DNA of 39,217 bases from Novosphingobium sp. UBA6272 (GCF_002440635.1 NZ_DJUW01000010.1:1-39217), one strand, 5' to 3'; counted from the first letter of the stretch, positions 1 to 10,595 are shown. Program-made: numbers and translations. The notes: a model not told the origin generated them from the sequence alone.

Positions 1-44
1 GCCGCAATGAGTCCTGAGCCTAAATTGCTCTAAATTCTTTCAAG

Positions 45-68
45 TATTCCCAAATACGTGTAGGAATA
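45..68. promoter_or_regulatory. Inverted repeat in AT-rich leader of the protease-nuclease gene
   Basis: The first 153 bases are visibly richer in A and T than the rest of the window and hold no gene I can support. Within them TATTCC (45-50) and GGAATA (63-68) form a perfect 6-bp inverted repeat with a 12-base spacer, a size that fits an operator for a dimeric repressor. No convincing -35/-10 pair could be fixed. The role is inference. Confidence 0.25.
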
Positions 69-156
69 GGTCAGCGAATCGCAAATATGCGTTCAATCGG
101 GTCAAGTCCTAATAGTTCTGTTCCTACCCGATTAGGGGCAGGTCAGGGGGTTCTTG

Positions 157-2373
157 ATGTTGGCTACGCCCAATTTTGACGCCGCGATCCGCCGCGCTGA
201 ACAGCGTGGCACGGCGCTTGGCCAGGATCTTGATGATCTAAAAGCTTCGGTGCGGAGCTCCAGTCCGGAAGCACTGGCTAGTGAATCCGAAAAGCGCGAC
301 CGCCGGAATTTCCTCGAAAGCCTGTATGACGAACGGCGCGAAGCCGATGCCGCGTTCGAACGGATCATCCAGGGCAACGAACTCCAGGATGCCAGCTTCC
401 TGGCGCGCGGGGCACTGGTAGCTCGCACGATTATGCGAGTAGTGTTGAAATCGCCCGGCGGAGCCACCCGTGGATATGGCACCGGATTTCTGATTGGCGA
501 TGGGGTTTTGATTACCAATAACCACGTCTTGGCAAATCGCGATCAGGCGGAATTTGCACTGGCTGAGGCCTTCTATGAGCGGGACATCTTTGGAAGCGAG
601 CTAGCCCCCTGGCGTTTCGGTTTTGATACTTCGCTGTTTTACACTTCGCGTGAGCTTGATTTCACTGTCGTCGGGCTCAAGCCGCGATCACTGAATGGCC
701 GCGAGAAAATCGAGTCGCTCGGCTGGTTGCCGCTGATCGGTGGTCCAGGCAAGGCAGCCGAGGGTGAATGGCTTACGATCATTCAGCACCCGGCAGGAGA
801 GCGCAAGCAACTGTGTGTCCGTGAAAACCAGCTGCTCAAGCGCGATACCGACGTTCTGTGGTATTCAACCGATACGCTGGCCGGATCATCCGGCTCGCCG
901 GTGTTCAACAATGACTGGCTGCTTGTCGCTTTGCATCATTCAGGTGTGCCCGAAACCAAGAACGGCAAATGGCAGACCATCGACGGGCATGACTACGATC
1001 CTGTTCGCCACAGTGAGAATGACATCAAGTGGAAAGCCAATGAGGGTATTCGCGTATCGCGGATCGTCGAAACCATTCGGACCGATGCGCAGGCCATAGG
1101 CTTGCCGAAGTTGCAAGCCGTTGTCTCAGCCGATGTTCAGGACCTGCGTGCACGTCTGCCGGTGCTATACCGGGACGGCGCTGGTCCGCCCACCGAAGCC
1201 GGCACCATTGCGCTTCAGCCAACTCCCTTCTCAGATCAGCCTTCGCCCGAAAGGACCGTGACCATGCCCGAACAGATCGTTTCACTACGCCTTGCCGTTG
1301 ATCAGAATGGCGGCGTGCGCCTGCTTGATGGCGCTGGCAGCACTGAAAGTGCGCTGCTTGAAGCTGCAAAACCCAAGAAGAATGTGATCTCGGCCCCGGT
1401 CGATCCGGCGCGGGACTGGGTCAAGGGATTTGATCCCGAATTCCTGGGCAAGGGCGCGCTCAAGGTGAACTTGCCGACTGTTTTGGACCCATCCAAGATC
1501 GCCCCGCTGCGCGATGCCTACGGCCAAACATTTACCGCAGCCGAGGCAGCGGCCGGCGTACTCAACTACGATGGCTACAGCGTGGTGATGAACAAGGAGC
1601 GGCGCTTTGCCTTTTATTCGGCTGCGAATGTCAATGCAGCAATGCGTACCGAGATTTCCGGGCGCGAGGATGACTGGCTGTTCGACGACCGGATCGACCG
1701 CGCCTATCAGGTAGACAACAGCTATTACAAAGGCACCAAGATCCGCCGCAACGATTTTGACCGCGGCCACTTGACCCGGCGCGAGGATATGGAATGGGGC
1801 GAAAGTCCGATGGCGGCAGTGCGAAAGGCAAATGGCACTTGCACTTGGACAAATTGCACCCCGCAGCACGGGATCTTCAATCAAAACAAGGACCCCACAG
1901 TCGAGCTGTGGCATGGGCTTGAAGCCTATATCCTTGAGCAGACCGTGATTCACGACCAGTTCAAAGCCCAGGTGATCACCGGACCAGTGTTTGGCTCCGC
2001 TGACCCGGTGTTCAGGAACATCCCCTATCCGCTTGAATTCTGGAAGGTTGTGGTCGCTGTTGCCGCAAGCGGTAAGCTGTTCGCTACCGCCTACCTGCTC
2101 AGTCAGGAAGCCACGATTGCCAAGTTCGGAATTGAAGCCGCAGGCGAGGAGCCATTCGGTGCGTTTGAAACCTACCAGTGCAAGATCGCGAAAATCGAGG
2201 ATCTGACCGGGCTCAAGTTCACCTATGGCGGTTCAGGCGCTGCACTGTCCAAGCTTGACCCGCTGGAAACCCAGCCTGCCCGGCGACGTCGCGGCAGTTC
2301 GGCTGTTCACGAGAGCCTGCTGGGCGCAAGCAGTGCCCTGCAGTCTCTCGATGACATCGATCTGGGGTTTTAG
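157..2373 (+). CDS. Trypsin-like serine protease fused to DNA/RNA non-specific endonuclease
   Basis: About 738 residues. An N-terminal helical region (about 1-95) is followed by a chymotrypsin/V8-fold protease: the block GTGFLIGDGVLITNNHVL carries the putative catalytic His near 123, a LDF block the Asp near 168, and GSSGSP the nucleophile Ser near 245. After a linker (about 330-415) comes a DNA/RNA non-specific endonuclease domain of the NucA/NUC1 type, with DRGHL (general-base His near 538) and TNCTPQHGIFNQN, whose last block supplies the metal-binding Asn near 575. All catalytic residues of both domains appear present. I chose ATG 157 because AGGGGG at 145-150 is well spaced for it; TTG 154 is too close. 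There is no signal peptide, so it probably acts in the cytoplasm. It ends one base before the convergent typA. The protease could activate the nuclease or cleave a partner; a defence or suicide-effector role is a guess from the architecture. Base composition looks lower in GC than its neighbours. Confidence 0.85.
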   Translation: MLATPNFDAAIRRAEQRGTALGQDLDDLKASVRSSSPEALASESEKRDRRNFLESLYDERREADAAFERIIQGNELQDASFLARGALVARTIMRVVLKSPGGATRGYGTGFLIGDGVLITNNHVLANRDQAEFALAEAFYERDIFGSELAPWRFGFDTSLFYTSRELDFTVVGLKPRSLNGREKIESLGWLPLIGGPGKAAEGEWLTIIQHPAGERKQLCVRENQLLKRDTDVLWYSTDTLAGSSGSPVFNNDWLLVALHHSGVPETKNGKWQTIDGHDYDPVRHSENDIKWKANEGIRVSRIVETIRTDAQAIGLPKLQAVVSADVQDLRARLPVLYRDGAGPPTEAGTIALQPTPFSDQPSPERTVTMPEQIVSLRLAVDQNGGVRLLDGAGSTESALLEAAKPKKNVISAPVDPARDWVKGFDPEFLGKGALKVNLPTVLDPSKIAPLRDAYGQTFTAAEAAAGVLNYDGYSVVMNKERRFAFYSAANVNAAMRTEISGREDDWLFDDRIDRAYQVDNSYYKGTKIRRNDFDRGHLTRREDMEWGESPMAAVRKANGTCTWTNCTPQHGIFNQNKDPTVELWHGLEAYILEQTVIHDQFKAQVITGPVFGSADPVFRNIPYPLEFWKVVVAVAASGKLFATAYLLSQEATIAKFGIEAAGEEPFGAFETYQCKIAKIEDLTGLKFTYGGSGAALSKLDPLETQPARRRRGSSAVHESLLGASSALQSLDDIDLGF

Positions 2374-2374
2374 C

Positions 2375-4204
<1,830 letters not shown>

Positions 4205-4332
4205 TGGAAAACAACTCTCTATCGGGGGGCAGGGTGCCTGTTGCACCGCAACATAGGCCGCGCCCCTAGCCGAAGCGGGCCTGCGGGGCAAGCGTGACGG
4301 GTTTTGGCTTGCAGAACCGCACGGTGTGTGGT

Positions 4333-4355
4333 CCTCTGCCGCTCCTGCGCAGAGG
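4333..4355 (+). other. Small hairpin in the leader of the first DUF805 gene
   Basis: CCTCTGC (4333-4339) pairs with GCAGAGG (4349-4355) around a 9-base loop, about 30 bases before the DUF805 start codon. The gap between typA and this gene holds no other gene. It could be a leader structure or chance. Confidence 0.25.
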
Positions 4356-4385
4356 TGCGCGCCTGATTTGTGGAGGGGGTTGACT

Positions 4386-4856
4386 ATGTTAGAATGGATG
4401 CTGATGCCGCTGAAGCGCTATGCCGAATTCAGTGGTCGCTCGCGGCGCAAGGAGTTCTGGAGCTTCTTTTTGCTGAACTTGGTGGTTACGGGCGTTCTGC
4501 TCGGGCCGATCTATGCTTCGATGATTGGCAACATGGCGGCGATGCAGACCGGGACGATGGATCCTGCCGCTAGTCCGGAAATCGGCACCGTGCCGATGGC
4601 ACTTGGCGTTCTGGGCGGCCTTTGGGCGCTGGGAACGCTGATTCCCAACATCGCCGTTACCGTGCGCCGCCTGCATGACCGCGACATGAGCGGCTGGTGG
4701 TATCTGGGCTTCATCGTGCTGTCGATCATCCCGTTGATCGGTTTGATCGCCGCGATCGCCTATCTGGTGCTGATGTGCCTTGAAGGGACCAAGGGCCCGA
4801 ACCGGTTCGGCCCGGATCCGAAGGGTGAGAACCTGGGTAGCGACGTTTTCAGCTAA
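4386..4856 (+). CDS. DUF805 family inner-membrane protein
   Basis: 156-residue integral membrane protein. The N-terminal block MLEWMLMPLKRYAEFSGRSR with the following Arg/Lys-rich turn is typical of DUF805 (compare E. coli YhaH/YhaI). Hydrophobic segments follow near residues 25-45, 75-95 and 110-135, separated by the conserved RRLHDRDMSGWW block, and the C-terminus ends with a GPNRFGPDP motif. ATG 4386 is preceded by GGAGGGGG at the right distance; an upstream in-frame extension lacks family similarity. The biochemical function of DUF805 proteins is not established. It is the first of a tandem pair: the next gene is a paralogue with the same motif order, separated from it by a terminator-like hairpin. 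Confidence 0.9.
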   Translation: MLEWMLMPLKRYAEFSGRSRRKEFWSFFLLNLVVTGVLLGPIYASMIGNMAAMQTGTMDPAASPEIGTVPMALGVLGGLWALGTLIPNIAVTVRRLHDRDMSGWWYLGFIVLSIIPLIGLIAAIAYLVLMCLEGTKGPNRFGPDPKGENLGSDVFS

Positions 4857-4873
4857 GCGTACTTATTTGAATG

Positions 4874-4917
4874 ATGGCCGCCATGTAGCTCTGCTGCGTG
4901 GCGGCCATTCTTGTTTT
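4874..4917 (+). terminator. Rho-independent terminator between tandem DUF805 genes
   Basis: ATGGCCGCCA (4874-4883) and TGGCGGCCAT (4899-4908) form a perfect 10-bp stem with a 15-base loop, followed by a T-rich tail (TTCTTGTTTT, 4908-4917). It lies 17 bases after the first DUF805 stop. It should end or attenuate transcription before the second copy. Confidence 0.7.
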
Positions 4918-4931
4918 GAGAGGGGGATTAT

Positions 4932-5372
4932 ATGGAATGGATGTTGATGCCTTACCGGCGTTACGCCGAATTTCACGGGCGGTCACGGCGGATGGAATAC
5001 TGGATGTTCACGCTGTTCTCGCTGATCGTGATGGCGGCGTGCGCCACACTGATGTTTGCGGGTGGCCTGACCTTTAGTGAAAGTGGGGAGCCGCCCGAGT
5101 TCGGCGTGCTGTTCTGGATTGGTGCGGTGCTGTTCGCTCTCTTTGCGCTTGGATCGATGATCCCGAGCATCGCGCTCACCATCCGGCGCTTTCACGATCG
5201 TGACATGTCGGGCTGGTGGTATCTTGGCTTCATCGTGCTTGGGTTTATTCCGATCGTGGGCAACATTGCCTCAATCGTGAACCTCGTGATCATGGCCCTG
5301 CCGGGTACGCAGGGCGCCAACCGTTTCGGCGACGATCCGATCAATCCAACCAGCGCTGATATCTTCTCCTAA
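4932..5372 (+). CDS. DUF805 family inner-membrane protein (second copy)
   Basis: 146-residue paralogue of the preceding gene with the same block order: MEWMLMPYRRYAEFHGRSRR at the N-terminus, hydrophobic segments near 20-42, 65-90 and 100-125, the RRFHDRDMSGWWYLGFIVLG block, and a C-terminal GANRFGDDP motif. AGAGGGGGA lies just upstream of ATG 4932. Its stop overlaps the stop of the convergent ybbP-like gene by a few bases. The two copies most likely arose by tandem duplication. No molecular function is known for the family. Confidence 0.9.
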   Translation: MEWMLMPYRRYAEFHGRSRRMEYWMFTLFSLIVMAACATLMFAGGLTFSESGEPPEFGVLFWIGAVLFALFALGSMIPSIALTIRRFHDRDMSGWWYLGFIVLGFIPIVGNIASIVNLVIMALPGTQGANRFGDDPINPTSADIFS

Positions 5373-7891
5373 AGTTCCCGCAACGCCTGCGCTGGCTTCG
5401 CTCTCAACAAGGGGAGCGAGGCCGCCAGGGCGAAGCCGATCACCAGCGCCAGACCCAGGCCCAGCGTGGCCAGCACGGTCGGCCAATCGGGCAGCCATTC
5501 AAACTCGAACAGTTTGACCACCACCAGCCAGGCCGTACCCGCGCCCAGCGCCAGGGCGACCCCGGCCAGCACCGTCGCCAGCAGCGCATATTCCGCCAGT
5601 TGCAGGAACAGCAGTTGCCGCCGGCTCGCCCCCAGTACTCGCAGGATCACGTTGTCATAGATTCGGCTGGCCCGCGCCGCGGCGATCGCGCCGAGCAGAA
5701 CGGCGATCCCGGCCAGCACCGCGACCGAAGCCGCAGCCAGCACGGCCAGGCTGACTTGCCGCAGCAGGTCGCGCGCCTGGGTCAGCACGCCGCCGACCTC
5801 GATCACCGAGCTGGAGGGGAAGGCTTTTACCAGCGTACGCAATAGTTCGCCCCTTCCCGTCGGAGAGGGCGTCTTGGGCAAGTCAACCATCGCTGCCAGA
5901 TTGTGCGGGGCATCGGAAATCGCATTGGGGCTGAACACCAGCACATAATTGAACCCCAGCGAATCCCAGTCGATCCGCCGGAACGAGGCGATCCGGGCAG
6001 TGCGTTCTACCCCCAACAAGCCGATCGTCAGCTGGTCGCCCAGCTTGAGGTTCAATGCTTCGGCCAGCCGCTCGTCGATCGAGACCAGCGGTTCTCCCGC
6101 ATAGTCATTGGGCCACCACTTGCCGGCGGTGACGGCGTTTCCTTCGGGCAGGTCTTCGGAATAGGTCAACCCGCGCTCGCCGCGCAGCGGCCAGGCGTTC
6201 TCGGGGATTTCCTTGAGGCTGGAGACGCGGACCATGGCCGCTGGCGGGCCATAGGCCAGAATTGCCCCGCGCAGCGCCGGGACCATGCGGACCTTCGCGC
6301 CGGGCGCCTGCTGCTGGACCGTGCGGGTGAATTCACCGGCACGGTCGCGCGGAACGTCGAGCACGAAGTAATCGGGCGCCCGCTGCGGCACCCGCGCCTG
6401 GATATTGGCATCAAGGCTGGTCTGGATCGCGGCGAGCAGGACGAAGGCGGCAAGGCCAAAGCCCAGCGCGGTAACCAGCGCGCCAGTCTGCGCACCGGGG
6501 CGGTGCAGGTTCGAAAGCGCAATCCGCAATAAGGGCCGCTTGGGTCGGGGCAGGCGGCTCGCGGTGGCGCGGATCGCCCAGCCCAGGGCGCCGAGCAACA
6601 GCAGCAGCGCCGCGGACCCGCCCAGAAAGCCCAGCACCATCAGCGGCTGGCGGCTGCCGATCAGCGACAGGCCGACAATCCCGGCCAGCCCCAGCCCGAC
6701 TGGAAGCACGGCATCGCGCCAGTTGCTGGCCAAGGGGGCCACTCGCGCGCGGAACAGCGCCATTGCGGGAAAGCGGCGTGCGGCGAGCAGTGGCGGCGCG
6801 GCAAAGACCAGCGCGACCAGCAGACCGAAGGCGGCGGCGCGGATCAACGCCCAGGGATCGAAGGTCAGCCCGGCGGCAACCGGCAGCAGTTCACCCAGCG
6901 CTCGTGCCAGTAGCGGCGTAACCAGCACCCCGGCGGCCAGCCCGGCGAGGCTGCCCACCACGGCGGCAGCGCCAATCTGCAGCAGATAAATCCGGGTGAT
7001 GTCGCCGCTGGTCGCGCCCAGCACCTTGAGCGTGGCCACCGCGCCGCGCCGGGCCTCCAGATAGGACGAAACCCCGCCACCAATCCCGATCCCCGCGATC
7101 ACCAGCGCGGCAAGCCCGACCAGGATCAGGAAATCCCCCATTCGCGTCACGAACCGTTCGGCCCCCGGTGCGGCGCGATCGCGGGTGCGGGCTTCGAACC
7201 CGGCGGAAGGGAATTGCTTCTTGAGAACGCCGACCACCTTGTCCGGGTTCTGACCGGGGGGCAGGGCAATCCGGTATTTGGCGCGGTACATCGCACCTGG
7301 TGCAGTCAGTCCGGCCTGTGCCGGCACGTCCGCGCGCGCGATTACCACCGGACCAAGCGTAAAGCCTTCGCCCAGCCTATCCGGCTCCTCGGCGATGATC
7401 CCACCGACCTTGAGCGGCAGGGTGCCGATCTCGATCGTCGCGCCGGGGCTGACGCCAAGCCGGTCGGCCGCACCCTGCCCGATCCAGACCTCGCCCGGCG
7501 GCGGCGCTCCGGCCTTGCGGCCATCCTGCAGGGTCAGTTCGCCGACCAGCGGCCAGGCCTGATCGATTGCCTTCAGTTCGATCGGCGCGGCCAGATCGCC
7601 GGCGCGGGCCATGGCCTGCATCCGGTATCCGCCCGAGACTTTGCCGGCCTTGGCAAAGGCCGCCAGCTCCGCCGGGCTGGCGGCACGTTGCCACACCGCC
7701 ACTTCGACGTCGCCGCCCAGGATGGTGCGGCCACGGCTCGACAGTTCCTTGCCGATCGCCCCGGTCAGCGTTCCGATCGCGGCCAGCGCGCCAACGCCGA
7801 GGAACAGGCAGACCAGAAGCAGCCGCAGCCCGCGAAACCGGGCCGAAAGATCGCGCCGGGCGATCGTCCAGGCGGCGCGCCAGCCGATCAT
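5369..7891 (-). CDS. ybbP: FtsX-like ABC transporter permease (YbbP family)
   Basis: 840-residue permease of the MacB/FtsX superfamily, the YbbP type encoded beside tesA and ybbA. It has an N-terminal membrane helix followed by a large periplasmic domain, then a block of three to four helices (about 255-420), further central helices (about 415-480), a second periplasmic domain, and three C-terminal helices ending RAKPAQALREL, a typical FtsX C-terminus. ATG 7891 overlaps the upstream ATPase stop as ATGA, so the two are translationally coupled. The longer upstream frame is ATPase-gene sequence in another frame. With YbbA it should form a type VII ABC machine moving or extracting an envelope substrate; the substrate is unknown. 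Confidence 0.93.
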   Translation of the reverse strand: MIGWRAAWTIARRDLSARFRGLRLLLVCLFLGVGALAAIGTLTGAIGKELSSRGRTILGGDVEVAVWQRAASPAELAAFAKAGKVSGGYRMQAMARAGDLAAPIELKAIDQAWPLVGELTLQDGRKAGAPPPGEVWIGQGAADRLGVSPGATIEIGTLPLKVGGIIAEEPDRLGEGFTLGPVVIARADVPAQAGLTAPGAMYRAKYRIALPPGQNPDKVVGVLKKQFPSAGFEARTRDRAAPGAERFVTRMGDFLILVGLAALVIAGIGIGGGVSSYLEARRGAVATLKVLGATSGDITRIYLLQIGAAAVVGSLAGLAAGVLVTPLLARALGELLPVAAGLTFDPWALIRAAAFGLLVALVFAAPPLLAARRFPAMALFRARVAPLASNWRDAVLPVGLGLAGIVGLSLIGSRQPLMVLGFLGGSAALLLLLGALGWAIRATASRLPRPKRPLLRIALSNLHRPGAQTGALVTALGFGLAAFVLLAAIQTSLDANIQARVPQRAPDYFVLDVPRDRAGEFTRTVQQQAPGAKVRMVPALRGAILAYGPPAAMVRVSSLKEIPENAWPLRGERGLTYSEDLPEGNAVTAGKWWPNDYAGEPLVSIDERLAEALNLKLGDQLTIGLLGVERTARIASFRRIDWDSLGFNYVLVFSPNAISDAPHNLAAMVDLPKTPSPTGRGELLRTLVKAFPSSSVIEVGGVLTQARDLLRQVSLAVLAAASVAVLAGIAVLLGAIAAARASRIYDNVILRVLGASRRQLLFLQLAEYALLATVLAGVALALGAGTAWLVVVKLFEFEWLPDWPTVLATLGLGLALVIGFALAASLPLLRAKPAQALREL

Positions 7892-8580
7892 CCGGCGGCG
7901 GTGTCGCTGGCGATCCGGCCATCGGCCAGGGTCACCACCCGCTCGCACCGGGCCGCCAGGCTGGCGTCGTGGGTGATGATCACCAGGGTTGCTCCGGCTT
8001 CGGCGCGGCGCGCAAACAGCAGGTCGATGATCCCCGAACCGGTCGCGGCGTCGAGGTTGCCGGTCGGCTCATCCGCGAAGACCAGCGGCGGGCGCGCGGC
8101 CAGCGCGCGGGCGATCGCCACGCGTTGCTGCTCGCCGCCCGAAAGCTGGGTGGGATAGTGGTTCAGCCGGTGGCCCAGTCCCACCGCAGTCAGCTCGGCC
8201 TCGGCGCGGGGGCGGGCATCGGGCATTCCGGCCAGCTCCAGCGGGGTCATCACATTTTCCAGCGCGGTCATCGTCGGCAGCAGGTGGAAGGCTTGAAGCA
8301 CCACCCCGATCCGCCCGCGCCGGGCCGTGGCCAGGTCATCTTCGTCCATCGCCGAAAAGTCTGCGTCCGCGACCGACAAGCTACCGCCGCTGGCCCGTTC
8401 CAGCCCGGTCAGGACTGCCATCAGGCTGCTCTTGCCGGATCCCGACGGGCCGAGCAGGGCCAGCGTCTGGCCTTGCGGCACAGCCAGGTCGATCCCGCGC
8501 AGCACGTCGACCGCGCTGTCGCCGCTTCCGAGGGTGAGGGTAAGGTTATGGGCGTCGATCGCCAGGGAGGGGCTTGTCAC
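7888..8580 (-). CDS. ybbA: ABC transporter ATP-binding protein (YbbA family)
   Basis: 230-residue ATPase with Walker A GPSGSGKSS (44-52), Q-loop Gln96, signature LSGGEQQR (146-153) and Walker B VFADEPTGNLD (Asp170, Glu171), followed by an H-loop in IITHD. It belongs to the LolD/MacB/YbbA group that pairs with FtsX-like permeases. The start at 8580 is GTG. The stop overlaps the ybbP start. It is divergent from the tesA-like esterase with only 47 bases between the starts, the same divergent arrangement as in E. coli, which supports the assignment. Confidence 0.93.
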   Translation of the reverse strand: MTSPSLAIDAHNLTLTLGSGDSAVDVLRGIDLAVPQGQTLALLGPSGSGKSSLMAVLTGLERASGGSLSVADADFSAMDEDDLATARRGRIGVVLQAFHLLPTMTALENVMTPLELAGMPDARPRAEAELTAVGLGHRLNHYPTQLSGGEQQRVAIARALAARPPLVFADEPTGNLDAATGSGIIDLLFARRAEAGATLVIITHDASLAARCERVVTLADGRIASDTAAG

Positions 8581-8627
8581 GGCGCTGGGATGCCATAGCT
8601 AGAGGGGAACGCAAGGAGAGTTGCATC

Positions 8628-9332
8628 ATGAAATGGAAACTGGCCGCCGCACTTGCAACCCTGTCCCTCGGGGCATGCGGGGACGAAGCTGCGCCGGCCC
8701 CGGCAGAAACCACCGCGTCCGCCATGCCCGACCTGCCGGTTGTGGGAGAGCGGGTTACGATCCTGGCACTGGGAGACAGCCTGTTCGCCGGCTATGGGGT
8801 CGATCCCGGCCAGAGCTACCCGGCGCGGCTGGAGTCCGCGCTGCGGGCGCGGGGAATCAACGCGCAGGTGGTCAACGCCGGGGTTTCGGGCGATACCACT
8901 GCGGCCGGGCTGGAACGGCTCGACTTCGTGCTCAAGGGGATGAAGGCCCCGCCCGCACTGGTGGTGATCAGCCTTGGCGGCAACGACATGCTGCGCGGGC
9001 TGCCGCCGGAACAGACCCGCAAGAACCTCGACGAAATGCTCACCCGGCTCGACCAGCGCAAGGTGCCGGTGCTGTTGATGGGCATGCTATCGGCGCCCAA
9101 CTGGGGTGCGGACCACGCCAAAGCCTTCAACGCGATCTATCCCGACCTGGCCAAGAAGCACGGCGATGGCTTGGTCCCGTTCTTCCTCCAGGCGGTGATC
9201 GACAAGCCGCAACTGATTCAGGCCGACCGGATTCATCCGACCGCCGAAGGGATCGAGGCGATGGTCGCCGCGACGGTGGAGGATGTGGCGAAGGCACTGC
9301 CGGTCAAACCCGCTCCGCCAGCCCCTCGCTGA
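8628..9332 (+). CDS. tesA: TesA-like SGNH esterase / lysophospholipase L1, lipoprotein
   Basis: 234 residues. The SGNH-hydrolase blocks are present: GDSLFAGYG (49-57, nucleophile Ser51), the oxyanion Gly in the NAGVSGDT region, GGNDMLRG (block III Asn), and C-terminal DRIHPTAEG supplying the Asp-His pair. The enzyme should hydrolyse acyl thioesters or lysophospholipids. The N-terminus has a lipoprotein signal, with LGAC placing the lipidated Cys at 17, unlike the soluble periplasmic E. coli enzyme. AAGGAG at 8613-8618 favours ATG 8628. Its 3' end overlaps the convergent recF by 29 bases. Confidence 0.92.
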   Translation: MKWKLAAALATLSLGACGDEAAPAPAETTASAMPDLPVVGERVTILALGDSLFAGYGVDPGQSYPARLESALRARGINAQVVNAGVSGDTTAAGLERLDFVLKGMKAPPALVVISLGGNDMLRGLPPEQTRKNLDEMLTRLDQRKVPVLLMGMLSAPNWGADHAKAFNAIYPDLAKKHGDGLVPFFLQAVIDKPQLIQADRIHPTAEGIEAMVAATVEDVAKALPVKPAPPAPR

Positions 9333-10374
9333 CCCGCCAGGTCGCCGCCTCGCCGGTGATGGCGGCGAAGGGGGCCAGTTCGGTGCCGGTCAGCCAGACC
9401 TGGGCAGTGCCGCTGCGCAAACGGTCGAACAGCGCTTCGCGCCGCACCGGATCGAGGTGCGCGGCGACTTCATCGAGCAGCAACACCCCCGGCCGCGCCG
9501 GATCAAGCAGCCCGGCATGGGCGAGGGTGATGGCGATCAGCATCGCCTTCTGCTCGCCGGTCGAGCATTCGGCCGCGGGCTGGTCCTTGCCGGCCATGGT
9601 GACGGCGAGTTCATCGCGATGCGGCCCGGTCAGGGTGCGCTGGGCTGTCCGGTCACGGCGGCGGCCAGCGGCGAGGGCGGCGGCAAGCGCGTCCGCCTCG
9701 ATCGGCCCGCCGGCTTCATAGCGCAGCGCAGGGCGGGCAAAGGGCGCGTCGGGCAGGGTCTCGAGCGCGTCCGACAACAACCCGATCAGCCGCAGCCGCG
9801 CCTTGGCTACGTCAGACCCGGCCTCGGCCAATTGCACCTCTATGGCATCGAGCCAGGCCGGATCGGGCTCTGTCTCCTCGCCCAGCAGGCGGTTGCGTTC
9901 GCGCAGCGCGCCTTCCAGTTTCGCGGCGTTGCGGGCGTGGCCCGGCTCCAGCGCCAGCACCAGCCGGTCAAGGAAGCGCCGCCGCGCCCCGGCGCTTTCG
10001 GCGAACAGCCGGTCCATCGCCGGGGTCAACCAGCCGATCGAGAGCCATTCCCCCAGCCGCACCGCCGGTACTTCGGCGCCGTTGACCTGCACGATCCGGC
10101 GCCCCGGCCGTTCGGGGCGCACGCCGGTGCCGAGCATGACGCCTTCATCCAGCTCGGCACTGACCGAAAAGCTGCCGTCGCCGTCCTTGCCCGGAATGTC
10201 GGGCAGCGCGGCGCGGCGCAGACCCCGGCCGGGGGCGAGCAGCGACAAGGCTTCCAGCACGTTGGTCTTGCCCGCGCCGTTCTCGCCAACCAGCAGGTTG
10301 AACCGCGCCGTCCCATCGAGCCGGGTGGCCCGATGGTTGCGAAATTGCGCGAGGGTGATGCGGTCGAGCCCCAT
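9304..10374 (-). CDS. recF: DNA replication and repair protein RecF
   Basis: 356-residue SMC-like ATPase that loads RecA at single-strand gaps with RecO and RecR. Walker A is GENGAGKTN (30-38). The C-terminal part has the ABC-type signature region around STGEQKA and Walker B LLLDEVAAHLD. Size is normal. ATG 10374 is chosen because MGLDRITLAQFRNH starts the conserved first strand; 30 upstream in-frame codons lack similarity. It is not beside dnaA/dnaN here, which is common in alphaproteobacteria. Its 3' end overlaps tesA tail to tail. Confidence 0.95.
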   Translation of the reverse strand: MGLDRITLAQFRNHRATRLDGTARFNLLVGENGAGKTNVLEALSLLAPGRGLRRAALPDIPGKDGDGSFSVSAELDEGVMLGTGVRPERPGRRIVQVNGAEVPAVRLGEWLSIGWLTPAMDRLFAESAGARRRFLDRLVLALEPGHARNAAKLEGALRERNRLLGEETEPDPAWLDAIEVQLAEAGSDVAKARLRLIGLLSDALETLPDAPFARPALRYEAGGPIEADALAAALAAGRRRDRTAQRTLTGPHRDELAVTMAGKDQPAAECSTGEQKAMLIAITLAHAGLLDPARPGVLLLDEVAAHLDPVRREALFDRLRSGTAQVWLTGTELAPFAAITGEAATWRVSEGLAERV

Positions 10375-10430
10375 GGCGCGGCGATAGAGGCAGCGAGGGG
10401 CGGCTGTCACGTCAAAGCGTGATCCTGAAA

Positions 10431-10445
10431 GTTGGGAATTTTCAC
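10431..10445 (+). promoter_or_regulatory. Putative PspF upstream activating site
   Basis: GTTGGGAATTTTCAC differs at one of 15 positions from 25979-25993 in the pspF/psp intergenic region. It is also the left part of a GTTGG...CCAAC inverted repeat (10431-10449). Its centre lies about 111 bases before the start site predicted from the sigma-54 element at 10522-10538. Assignment to PspF is inference from sharing and spacing. Confidence 0.55.
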
Positions 10446-10521
10446 CAACTGTTGATTTCTGCATCGCGGCAAACGAACCATTCAGCTTGGCGAAAGCTTG
10501 GATTTCCGGGCTTTCCTAAAG

Positions 10522-10538
10522 TTGGCACGGCTCCTGCT
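10522..10538 (+). promoter_or_regulatory. Sigma-54 (-24/-12) promoter upstream of small peptide and PspC
   Basis: TTGGCACGGCTCCTGCT has the invariant GG (10524-10525) and GC (10536-10537) ten bases apart, with a full TTGGCACG -24 block and CTGCT for the -12. The predicted transcription start is near 10549, giving a 47-base leader to the 46-aa gene. The match to consensus is strong and it lies outside coding sequence. Confidence 0.7.
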
Positions 10539-10595
10539 AATAGTCTGGCATCTGCGGAACCAACTGCAGACCGGATAGAAAAGAAGGAAATGACA

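Noticed and set aside
203..222. TGGCACGGCGCTTGG inside the protease-nuclease gene
   Set aside because: It lies in coding sequence and the -12 lacks the invariant GC at the right distance.
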